From assembly GCA_030141605.1 (NCBI GenBank), contig JAQGDQ010000320.1:1-62000 (forward strand): DNA of 62,000 nucleotides. Direction: 5' to 3'. The notes below the pieces were generated by a model that did no database searches, was not told the DNA's origin, and was given only the letters and a program-made list of their open reading frames with translations. The number at the start of each line of letters is the position of its first letter. Position 1 is the first letter of the stretch. This document shows positions 51,818 to 62,000 of the stretch, piece by piece. A program made the translations under genes and the position numbers. The DNA comes from Tubiluchus corallicola. Taxonomy: Eukaryota; Priapulida; Priapulimorpha; Priapulimorphida; Tubiluchidae.

Positions 51818-54800
51818 TTACTGTCCAAAAATCGCTAAACAGTTATTTACAAATTCACAATATGAGTTTGGGTTTCCATCGAAAAATTCATGCAAAACGT
51901 TGAAGCTCAGTTCAGTGTTATCTTCACGAAGGTGATTAGTAAGTGGACAAAAACAGATAACATGCTCTTCTGTTTGAATGTTTAAGCCAGAACAGGAGCA
52001 TAGCCTGTCCTCTCTTTTTATCCTTGCCCATCTTCCAGTCTCAATAGCTAGGTTATGTGAGGAGAGGCGTAACCGAGATGTTTTAATCCTATGGAGCTCA
52101 TTTACTTTAATGCTATACATTGCACTAACAGACAGTTCGGGATTCAGATAGAGATAGGTGCACAGTTTAGTTCTCTCGGAATCCCTGATATGTTGTTTTG
52201 TGTTCACGAGGTCGTCAGAGATAATATCCGTTTTACGAAGGATAGCTTTCACATATTGTACACATGGTGTGTTCGCTTCTGAGCACAAATTCCATACTAT
52301 TGAAAATGGGTCATCGGGCTCATTGGCTCTCGATTCGATTATCCGTCTAAAGAACTTTGATTGCACGTTTTGAACGTACGCTTTGGCAGAAGGTAATCCT
52401 AGCTCGACTAAACATAAGTCATTAGCGGTTGTCTTCCTGACGCCAAGCAATGCTTTAATCACAGAATTGTACATCACATTTATCGGTTTAAGATTGCCAG
52501 TCAACCAAGATTCACAGCTGTAGAAAATAGATGATAGCAGGGCCGCGGCCATCACTTTTTTCTTAACCCAGAATGGGAATAGTGAGTTTTTGTTCACAAA
52601 TGATACATATTTAAGAACATGGGTAAACTTTTCTTCGCAATGTTTTTCCAGTGAGGGCTGTAACTTTCCTGAACCACTGAACACAGATCCGAGATATACG
52701 TAATACTCACATATCCTAATTACTATGTTCTCGCGGATAATAACCCTTTTATCCCTTTCGTTACCATTAATAACCATAAATTTGGTTTTAGATTCGTTAA
52801 TTACCATTCCTGACTCACGACAAAATTCTGCAAGGAAGCCTATCTTTTCCAGAAGTCCTTCTCTGGTCGTCGATAGGATAACAGTATCATCCATCAATAA
52901 CAAACAGTGAAGCATCCCTAGAAAACCGTCTGGTCTGCACTTTTCTCTGAGGTTTCTTATAAGTTTATTAACGTAGAGTGTGAACAGAAAACACGAGGAA
53001 GGGGATCCTTGTTTAACACCTAAGGTTACACTTATTATAGCTGCTCCTAATACTAATTGTGTATTACTGTACAAGGCAGCAATTGCACAAAGCATAATGA
53101 TACCGCATCCAAGAGCTTTAAGCGAGACTATGAGACCGTGCCTGGGGACACGATCATATGCCTTGGAAAAATCAACGAACAGCACAAACAGTTTAACTTT
53201 CCGAAATAGGGCATAATCCATCAGTAATCTGAGAGTAACGATCCATTCGGTGCAACTTCGACCTTTCTGAGCATCTGCTTGTTCCCTGTCGGGTGAAAAC
53301 CACATATTAAGGCTACACAGGATCTTATCATAAACCTTGGCAATTGAGTCCATTATAGAAATTCCTCTGTAATTATCACAAGACATTCGACTACCTTTCT
53401 TGAAAACAGTCACAAGTCTGTTTAGGCACCATGAACGTGGGAAAGTTCGAGATACAAATATAAAATTGAACAGCAAGCACAGGTAGGATAACCAACATTC
53501 TGGCAAAAACTTTGAAATACCACCAGAAATACCAGATGGACCTCCACTACTTTTATTATCGCATGACATTACAGCAGCTTCTATCTCATCAAAGGATATC
53601 AAATTATCGGTAACTGGAATTGAAGGACCCGCACACTGTGACAACAGATCCAGCGAATCGATTCTATCCGGGTTCAGCAAGTCCTCGAAATGGGTCTTAA
53701 AGTCTTCATCAGACGGAGCTTCAATATTCTTTTCAGAACTAAGGTCACCATTCCAGTTGATGGCTTTCCAAATTCCTTGGGGGTCATTGTTTTCGAGCAG
53801 GTTATTCCATCTATCTGGTATAGCCTGGTGGTCTGGGGTATCATTCGGTTCGGTACGACAATTCTTTAGAATGTTCCTAATGAGAGAATTTAAATTCTTA
53901 ACGCTAGAGTTCATATCATCGATATCAGTTGGAGGATCGATATTTCTCATTTCGAAGTTGAATTTTCTGCAGTCCAAATTACCAGTTCGGATTTGCTTAT
54001 GTAGAACAGGAGGCTTGATGTTGATTTCCTCAGCTGCATGCTTTCCGAGGTCTTCCGATCGTTTGATAAAATCCACACCTAAGGCGCTGGGTGCTGACTT
54101 TGACAACTCAAACTTGATTGAAATCGGTGCGTGATTCGACGGGATATTAAGACGGTGATCACTAGACAATGAAAAAATGCTCTTAACGAGTCTGGCAGTG
54201 ACGAAGCACGTATCCAATTCTGAAATCCAAGTTTGTTTCTTTCTATATGTGAGGCCAACTTTAAAGGCTTTCGTACTAGTCTTTAAATTGTTCACAAGCA
54301 TGAGGGGGTTAAACGACTTTACAGCAGTCTTAGCGTTTTCATTTGCAGAAGCTATATTATCATCAGATTGGAGATAGCTGTATATATCATCACAAGGTAA
54401 GTTCACGAGAAAACTGTTCGATGTGGGACCAAATCTACAGTTTAAGTCACCGATAAGTACAACATCATCCTTCGGATTCAGTTTTAAAAGTTCGTTGATG
54501 TAAGCGAAATTTGTAAGATTGTAATACGGAGAATCAGCAGGTGGAATATACACGCACACAAAAATTTATTTTGGAATAATGCTAAACTTTACGCTTATAA
54601 AGTCAGATCTAATATCCACTGAGGTGATGTAACTAGTTCAGAAATTTGAAATCAAAATAGCGCATCCACCTCTATGACCAGCTTTCATATTAGTCATATA
54701 AGTTTTAAAGCCGGGTGCATTGAATTGTAGCGATGTCTTAATTTCATTCAAAAATACAAGATCTGCATCACGCAACATTTCCAAAACCACATCAGATTCT

Positions 54801-54871
54801 AATTTATTTTTGACTGCGTTGATATTCTAATGAATAATGTTAAATTCAGTTCGACTATCTCTGTTGCTCAT
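51818..54871 (-). pseudogene. LINE ORF2: AP-endonuclease and reverse transcriptase, with three nonsense codons
   Basis: One continuous frame of 1018 codons from ATG at 54871, broken by TAG (54829-54827), TGA (54640-54638) and TAA (54568-54566). The last 913 codons are open. The endonuclease region shows LNEIKT, VLIGDLNCRFG and SNHAPISIKFEL. The reverse transcriptase shows motif A (FVDFSKAYDRVPRHG), motif B (GVKQGSPSSC) and motif C as LLLMDDTVIL. The C-terminus has a Cys-rich knuckle (CSCSG...EEHVICFCP). In the mobile family this protein nicks target DNA and copies the element RNA. The stops all lie in the endonuclease part, so this copy is dead but young. Confidence 0.9.
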
Positions 54872-54969
54872 AAAAAAGAAAGGGTTCTCGAACTATCGAT
54901 GACGCTACCGTTTCGCAGTATTTGTCGTTTTTTCTTATCAAATACTATGTGACATCCAGCATTTTCAGC

Positions 54970-55450
54970 CTAATCTCGTTCAGCCTTTTCGGCATCAAAC
55001 AAGCGTTTCCACTCCTTTCTGATTGCGGGATGGGAATCGCGTTTGAGTCGAATAGCTTTCAATTTGGGATCAGCACTACCATTAAGCTTAGGAGCTTTCT
55101 TCATAAGCTTCTCACGACGATCATTCGTGTCAAGCATAACCAGTATGGGCCGGTTACGACCGACAGTTTCCACTCCAAGCCTCTTGAAAGTGTAATCTCC
55201 AGGGGTTTCATCCAACATATCAAACGCGGCGTTCACCTTGTCTGAGTCAGCACTATACGTTCCAATGTTTTCGGGGACACCCATCAAAACAAGGTTTTGG
55301 CTACGTAACAGACTGTCTAATTGTTCAAGAAACCTTTGCTGATTATTAACTGTAGACCTAAGAGCATCAATTTCGTTCGGCAAAGCTTCCTCTTTCTCAT
55401 TGATTTTGTCAATCAATTTAGATTCCAGCTAAAGTCGTGGGTACAGTCAT
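54970..55450 (-). pseudogene. LINE ORF1, nucleic-acid-binding protein, frameshifted near its start
   Basis: From 55416 down to 54970 the frame is open. It has a heptad-like region (residues about 10-35) followed by NLVLMGVPEN and RPILVMLDTNDRREKLMKK, typical of the RRM/coiled-coil ORF1 of non-LTR elements, and a basic C-terminus (RDSHPAIRKEWKRLF). A likely start ATG at 55450 is out of frame with it, with the shift lying between about 55417 and 55440. ORF1 packages the element RNA. At about 157 codons it is short for such proteins. Confidence 0.75.
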
Positions 55451-57755
55451 TTTGTATGTCTGCAATAGTATGCTATTCGGCCTATTAAAGGCCTTTGTGC
55501 TCTAGTTAATTACCTTACATGACCATCACTGCTGGAGCAGTAAACATAGGCTATGTAAAAGGTGGGCACATTATTGGTCATTGGTGTATGGGTCTAATAC
55601 ATTTTTCATTGCACACCTTTTCAGCTTTGTGCAAAACGTTTCGTGTGGTTACACTATGCAGTTGTTTTTCTTGCCGTTGCCATCATTGTCATCACTATCG
55701 GTGCTAGCCACGACGGCATGGAGAGGTGTGTGGTGGTATGGTGTGTCCCATTGGGTGTGGTGGGTTGTGGATTGTCTAGTGCAGTGTAGTGGGTGTGGCG
55801 TGAGTGGTGTAGGTTGTCGTAATGAGTTTATGAGCAAACTTTGTTTGCAGGAAGCCAGAATGCCCTTAAGATTCAACAATTCTTTATTGTTCATGAGAAG
55901 GTTCGTTCCTCACGAACTCAGCTGTGCAGAGAGGCACATTATTAAAACTACATATAAAGTGAACTAAAGGAATGCACCCGTCAGTAAAATAAAATATACG
56001 AAATTCATGAAGAAGCGGTATTAAAGAGTTGAATAAGAAAAAAATTAAAGTTACTAATTAAGAAAAACAAAAATAACGTTACATTGACAAATAAATCGAA
56101 AATCAGCTTGATGTTGATAACCAAAACTCTAGCTATTTTCATTTTAAACATTTAGTCTAACCAACTACTTGTGGTGTACTGTCAGAAAGAAAAGTATTAA
56201 AGTAAGAAAGAAACTATTAAAAGCATCTAATTAAAGGCAGTATCATTCCATTGTCGACCCTCAAAGAAGTTTGTGTATTGAAATAACATTTGCCCATAGA
56301 AAAATCGTTCATGTCTAGGACCAAAATATTTTTTGGAAAATGAATGCCTGGTAGCCCACGCTCCATGGCATGACGATCAATGTGGTATAAAAAACTAGGC
56401 TGAACTGATGGTAATAAACTACCTGTTAGCAGATTATAAATACGTGTTTACAGTTGCCATATAATCAAAATTTGTGAAAATTTAACACGCATTGTTTATC
56501 CCATAATGAGTAAATGTCATAGTTTAGTATTATAGTATTAATAGTTGTAGCAAAGGCCCCGCAAAAAATTTTGCATATAATTACACTTATAATCAACAAT
56601 GCGTGAACATTCTACCCAGTGTTCATTTATTTCCTAATGCAAAGCCAGCAGCAGCAGCTTTTACTGAATTAAAGTTATAATTTTATAGGCAGAGTATAAT
56701 GGATGACGTCAGAACAATGGCTTTGCGTCAGCAGTTTTCCAAGTGAAAATTGCCAAAAATAGAACTGATAACCTTAATGAATTCTTGCACTATGCAACGC
56801 TTCATGCTTTTGAATCATTCTGGTAGACTAAATACCCATTCATTGTGGTCAAATAGTGGCCATCTTTTTTGACGTCATAATTAAGCCCTGCTTTAATTTC
56901 GGCCTGATTTGGACATGGTATTTTCTGAACCAAATACTGCAAGAGAACACAAAAAAACGTTTTCTTGCCATCTTTTTGGGGTAGGGCTATTTTTTTCCAT
57001 TATATTAGCTCTACTGTCGTATCTGCTAAGAGTTAGCCATTACCATTGGTGATTGTGTAATGTTTTGCAGGTGATGTAGTGCAGGTGGTGTGTGGTGGAT
57101 ATGGCGTGGTGTGGGCGGTTTGGTGAGGGTTGTCATTGCAGTTTTTTGTGCAAAATTATTTTGCTTGGATTGGCTAGTTTATATACTCCTTGTATATTTA
57201 GTTTTATATTTATATAACTCGTTGGGTATAGGAAACGATCATTAGACACTGGTGGGTTTCAGGTTTAATTTAGGAAGCATTATTAAATTTTAACATTAGT
57301 GTTTACTATTACTACATAATTAAGCAATCCAAAACAGAAAGCAGTTTCTTATTTTTTCATTCTGTTTTTTATTGGTAATTAATTTTCCTCTTACTTTAAA
57401 TGTATATTACTTTGCTGAATTTGAAGGGTGGCTCAGTAAGAAGGTCATTTTCCACCCGTACGCTAAATTTGTTATTTTCTTTATCTGTGATTGATTGTTT
57501 TGATATTACAGTTTTAAAGTATTTACCTTACCTTACTTCGCCTTATCCTGCTGACTTCCAAAACATTTAGAGCCAGGTCTGTGCTAACTAAATTCTCTGC
57601 CAAGCGGCTCTTTGGTGGGTGGACATCACTAATATCTGCAAGATAATCATGTGATTTCTAATCTTAAAACTGTGGTTGGGAGGGAGGTGGAGGGTCTCGA
57701 ACGAGTGCCAACGTCATGGAAATATTTTATAATTTGTTATAATAACTTTTTTCAG

Positions 57756-57809
57756 ATTCAGAAGACGAATACGGGTACCAACATGGCGGAAACAAAAAAC
57801 ACAGATCCA
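57756..57809 (+). CDS. exon c15
   Basis: 54 nt, one codon longer than the others but still phase 1-1, with intact AG and GTAAGT. It reads SEDEYGYQHGGNKKHRS; the C-terminal part differs through an in-frame change. Confidence 0.62.
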
Positions 57810-60786
57810 GTAAGTTATGCTTTATAGCTGCTGCTGTCAACTACGGGTGAAAGCAGTTCCTAGAAGAGCCAAACCTATTTTATAAAAAGCTAACGCCCCC
57901 CTCTCTCTCTATCCCTCTCTCTCTATCCTTCTCTCTTTTTCCCCTCTCTCTCTCTCGAGTTGCTAGTAGTGAGAATGATAATTGCACTTCTTCCATTAGA
58001 AAAATAGATAAAACTTCTTTACTGCATTCGGTAATATATTTTAGTTATTTTTTTTACTTTATTCATTCTTTTACTTTGTGTACTAATAAGTAAGTTATTA
58101 TAATTGTAAATATTTATAATTTATAATGTGTGTAATTTTGTGTCCTGGGCATATTTTTGTGTGTATGAACTTAGAGTTTGCAATAAAGACTCAAATCAAA
58201 TCAATTTAAATCTTGCTCTCCCCCTCTATCCACAGCAGTGAGAGTAATAAAAAGCAGAGCTGGCAGAACTGCGACAGGATAAAGTTGTAGGATTTTGTCT
58301 GCTTTTATTGATTATTGATCATGATTACTAATTTGATCAGAATTTTTATCTCTAGTTAATTAAACCTCTTCTATTGAATGGTGATAATTCAATTCCATAC
58401 TTTTCTGGTTATCGATTTAAAAGAACTAAAATTGGTTCCTAGTTGATTACTAATTTGTGTATTTTATACATTAGAAATATTTTGGATGTGGAAAGTATTT
58501 TTGAAATAGAGTATTGCTAAGTATTTGTATTTGCTAAGAGTTAGCTTACATGACCGTCACTGCAGGAGCAGTAAGCAAAGGCTATGTAGAAGGTGGGCAC
58601 ATTATTGGTCATTGGTGTATGGGTCTAATACATTTTTCATTGCACACCTTTTCAGCTTTGTGCAAAACGTTTCGTGTGGTTACACTATGCAGTTGTTTTT
58701 GTTGCCGTTGCCATCATTGTCATCACTATCGGTGCTAGCCATGACGGCATGGAGAGGTGTGTGGTGGTATGGTGTGTCCCATTGGGTGTGGTGGGTTGTG
58801 GATTGTCTAGTGCAGTGTAGTGGGTGTGGCGTGAGTGGTGTAGGTTGTCGTAATGAGTTTATGAGCAAACTTTGTTTGCAGGAAGCCAGAATGCCCTTAA
58901 GATTCAACAATTCTTTATTGTTCATGAGAAGGTTCGTTCCTCACGAACTCAGCTGTGCAGAGAGGCACATTATTAAAACTACATATAAAGTGAACTGAAG
59001 GAATGCACCCGTCAGTAAAATAAAATATACGAAATTCATGAAGAAGCGGTATTAAAGAGTTGAATAAGAAAAAAATTAAAGTTACCAATTAAGAAAAACA
59101 AAAATAACGTTGCATTGACAAATAAATCGAAAATCAGCTTGATGTTGATAACCAAAACTCTAGCTATTTTCATTTTAAACATTTAGTCTAACCAACTACT
59201 AGTGGTGTACTGTCAGAAAGAAAAGTATTAAAGTAAGAAAGAAACTATTAAAAGCATCTAATTAAAGGCAGTATCATTCCATTGTCGACCCTCAAAGAAG
59301 TTTGTGTATTGAAATAACATTTGCCCATAGAAAAATCGTTCATGTCTAGGACCAAAATATTTTTTGGAAAATGAATGCCTGGTAGCCCACGCTCCATGGC
59401 ATGACGATCAATGTGGTATAAAAAACTAGGCTGAACTGATGGTAATAAACTACCTGTTAGCAGATTATAAATACGTGTTTACAGTTGCCATATAATCAAA
59501 ATTTGTGAAAATTTAACACGCATTGTTTATCCCATAATGAGTAAATGTCATAGTTTAGTATTATAGTATTAATAGTTGTAGCAAAGGCCCCGCAAAAAAT
59601 TTTGCATATAATTACACTTATAATCAACAATGCGTGAACATTCTACCCAGTGTTCATTTATTTCCTAATGCAAAGCCAGCAGCAGCAGCTTTTACTGAAT
59701 TAAAGTTTTAAGGTTATAGGCAGAGTATAATGGATGACGTCAGAACAATGGCTTTGCGTCAGCAGTTTTCCAAGTGAAAATTGCCAAAAATAGAACTGAT
59801 AACCTTAATGAATTCTTGCACTATGCAACGCTTCATGCTTTTGAATCATTCTGGTAGACTAAATACCCATTCATTGTGGTCAAATAGTGGCCATCTTTTT
59901 TGACGTCATAATTAAGCCCTGCTTTAATTTCGGCCTGATTTGGACATGGTATTTTCTGAACCAAATACTGCAAGAGAACACAAAAAAACGTTTTCTTGCC
60001 ATCTTTTTGGGGTAGGGCTATTTTTTTCCATTATATTAGCTCTACTGTCGTATCTGCTAAGAGTTAGCCATTACCATTGGTGATTGCATAATGTTTTGCA
60101 GGTGATGTAGTGCAGGTGGTGTGTGGTGGATATGGCGTGGTGTGGGCGGTTTGGTGAGGGTTGTCATTGCAGTTTTTTGTGCAAAATTATTTTGCTTGGA
60201 TTGGCTAGTTTATATACTCCTTGTATATTTAGTTTTATATTTATATAACTCGTTGGGTATAGGAAACGATCATTAGACACTGGTGGGTTTCAGGTTTAAT
60301 TTAGGAAGCATTATTAAATTTTAACATTAGTGTTTACTATTACTACATAATTAAGCAATCCAAAACAGAAAGCAGTTTCTTATTTTTTCATTGTGTTTTT
60401 TATTGGTAATTAATTTTCCTCTTACTTTAAATGTATATTACTTTGTTGTATTTGAAGGGTGGCTCAGTAAGAAGGTCATTTTCCACCCGTACGCTAAATT
60501 TGTTATTTTCTTTATCTGTGATTGATTGTTTTGATATTACAGTTTTAAAGTATTTACCTTACCTTACTTCGCCTTATCCTGCTGACTTCCAAAACATTTA
60601 GAGCCAGGTCTGTGCTAACTAAATTCTCTGCCAAGCGGCTCTTTGGTGGGTGGACATCACTAATATCTGCAAGATAATCATGTGATTTCTAATCTTAAAA
60701 CTGTGGTTGGGAGGGAGGTGGAGGGTCTCGAACGAGTGCCAACGTCATGGAAATATTTTATAATTTGTTATAATAACTTTTTTCAG
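57756..60786 (+). repeat. array unit 15
   Basis: 3031 bp, nearly identical to unit 16 on the left and to the post-LINE part of unit 14. TM1 starts at 58656. TM2 is 60173-60256. Confidence 0.92.
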
Positions 60787-60840
60787 ATTCAGAAGACGAA
60801 TACGGGTACCAACATGGCGGAAACAAAAAACACAGATCCA
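60787..60840 (+). CDS. exon c16
   Basis: 54 nt, identical to c15, splice sites intact. Last exon c before the collagen exon. Confidence 0.62.
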
Positions 60841-61620
60841 GTAAGTTATGCTTTATAGCTGCTGCTGTCAACTACGGGTGAAAGCAGTTCCTAGAAGAGC
60901 CAAACCTATTTTATAAAAAGCTAACGCCCCCCTCTCTCTCTATCCCTCTCTCTCTATCCTTCTCTCTTTTTCCCCTCTCTCTCTCTCGAGTTGCTAGTAG
61001 TGAGAATGATAATTGCACTTCTTCCATTAGAAAAATAGATAAAACTTCTTTACTGCATTCGGTAATATATTTTAGTTATTTTTTTTACTTTATTCATTCT
61101 TTTACTTTGTGTACTAATAAGTAAGTTATTATAATTGTAAATATTTATAATTTATAATGTGTGTAATTTTGTGTCCTGGGCATATTTTTGTGTGTATGAA
61201 CTTAGAGTTTGCAATAAAGACTCAAATCAAATCAATTTAAATCTTGCTCTCCCCCTCTATCCACAGCAGTGAGAGTAATAAAAAGCAGAGCTGGCAGAAC
61301 TGCGACAGGATAAAGTTGTAGGATTTTGTCTGCTTTTATTGATTATTGATCATGATTACTAATTTGATCGGAATTTTTATCTCTAGTTAATTAAACCTCT
61401 TCTATTGAATGGTGATAATTCAATTCCATACTTTTCTGGTTATCGATTTAAAAGAACTAAAATTTGTTCCTAGTTGATTACTATTGTGTGTATTTTATAC
61501 ATTAGAAATATTTTGGATGTGGAAAGTATTTTTGAAATAGAGTATTGCTAAGTATTTGTATTTGCTAAGAGTTAGCTTACATGACCGTCACTGCAGGAGC
61601 AGTAAGCAAAGGCTATGTAG
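60787..61620 (+). repeat. array unit 16, cut by the assembly gap
   Basis: Runs through the CT tract, LINE-like tail and ccacag site, and stops in the sequence that precedes TM1 in other units. Confidence 0.92.
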
Positions 61621-61720
61621 NNNNNNNNNNNNNNNNNNNNNNNNNNNNNNNNNNNNNNNNNNNNNNNNNNNNNNNNNNNNNNNNNNNNNNNNNNNNNNNN
61701 NNNNNNNNNNNNNNNNNNNN
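61621..61720. other. assembly gap (100 N)
   Basis: Exactly 100 N, so probably a gap of unknown size. By comparison with other units it should cover the TM1 exon of unit 16. Confidence 0.99.
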
Positions 61721-61749
61721 AGCATCACATGAACGTGAACATCATCATG
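61721..61749 (+). CDS. 3' end of the His-rich exon before the collagen exon
   Basis: The frame reads ASHEREHHH and leaves one G before the donor CATG/GTGAAG, i.e. phase 1 out. That fits the next exon, whose first two bases complete a glycine codon. ASH also appears right after the TM1 hydrophobic stretch in the array (ASHDG), so this may be the intact end of the functional TM1 exon. Its beginning is lost in the gap. Confidence 0.5.
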
Positions 61750-61804
61750 GTGAAGTGAACAGCTTTACAGAGTTAACCCTATAAATGCTTGATTTCACAT
61801 TTAG

Positions 61805-62000
61805 GATGCTACACTTGCCCACCAGGCCCACCAGGCCCCCCAGGCCCCCCAGGCCCAAGTGGAACGAAAGGAGAACAAGGTGATGCTGGAAGGCAAGGTG
61901 ATAGGGGAGCTAGAGGAGATCCTGGGCCGATAGGACAAAGAGGAGATAAAGGTCATCCTGGAAATTCTGGCCTGCCAGGAATCCCTGGAGTGGCAGGCTC
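61805..62000 (+). CDS. collagen triple-helix exon (partial)
   Basis: After the acceptor cacatttag the frame (phase 1) reads CYTCPP and then an uninterrupted Gly-X-Y series, [19 protein letters not shown] onward, with 19 complete triplets up to the window end. KGE/GDR/GDK-type charged triplets and Pro in Y position are typical of secreted or membrane collagens. The Cys-x-x-Cys just before the helix could form interchain disulfides, as in nematode cuticle collagens and membrane collagens. The C-terminal domain that would name the family lies outside the window. Confidence 0.9.

Larger units (their letters stand above)
51612..55513 (-). mobile_element. near full-length non-LTR retrotransposon (CR1/L2/Jockey-like)
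   Basis: Lies inside unit 14 on the minus strand. The unit sequence resumes exactly on both sides (gagttagctta on the left, cttacatgacc on the right), with a short shared CTTA (51608-51611 and 55514-55517). Two open-frame regions are present: a short ORF1 with coiled-coil-like and basic parts, and an ORF2 with endonuclease and reverse transcriptase. The 3' end carries a (TA)n tail rather than poly(A). Units 15 and 16 lack it. Confidence 0.9.
50824..57755 (+). repeat. array unit 14, interrupted by a LINE
   Basis: 6932 bp, of which 51612-55513 is an inserted LINE. Without it the unit is about 3.03 kb. TM1 starts at 55625. TM2 is 57142-57225. Confidence 0.92.

Overview
The window is metazoan nuclear DNA. 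It is AT-rich, intron-rich and full of transposon debris, and it carries an intact Wntless-family frame plus the Gly-X-Y repeats of a collagen. I cannot name the species. A marine invertebrate, perhaps a cnidarian or another early-branching animal, fits the mix of hAT, pogo, CR1/L2-like LINE and possible Penelope-like debris, but this is only inference.

Layout. (1) 1-5029 is transposon-rich intergenic DNA. It contains a CT tract, a symmetric hexamer microsatellite, two non-autonomous hAT-like elements with 8-bp target duplications (1331-1799 and 2502-2913), a nest of three related repeats ending in a 35-bp perfect hairpin (3300-3680), and a pogo/Tigger-like MITE with a TA duplication (3892-4405). 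(2) 5030-6720 holds a single-exon eight-membrane-segment gene of the Wntless/MIG-14 type. It is preceded by a 61-codon upstream frame whose stop overlaps its start (TAATG), and followed 76 nt after its stop by a 5'-truncated LINE with a 12-bp target duplication. (3) 7562-8476 is a 102-bp tandem repeat. (4) From 8744 to the right edge runs what I read as one large plus-strand gene, or two merged ones, for a membrane-anchored collagen. Exon a (8744-9019) and exon b (9276-9356) are followed by a 2.4-kb, 21-bp-period minisatellite. Then comes an array of about 49 kb made of 16 units of about 3 kb, each with one splice-flanked 51- or 54-nt exon (exon c). A gap (61621-61720), the 3' end of a His-rich exon and a collagen exon follow.

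The recognised exons a, b, c1-c16, the copies a' and b', and the collagen exon are all compatible with phase-1 junctions. Any number of c exons could therefore be included without shifting frame. Most units also hold two candidate membrane-segment exons (TM1 and TM2). The exon a-b-minisatellite block is present a second time inside unit 13 (about 47.93-49.46 kb), so two tandem genes may share the array. Unit 10 carries an inverted segment. Unit 14 is interrupted by a near full-length but broken LINE (51612-55513, minus strand). The strongest candidate for an undescribed system is this exon-bearing macro-repeat: an exon-amplification machine inside a transmembrane-collagen-like gene. All comparisons here were made by eye; transcripts, alignments and long reads would be decisive.
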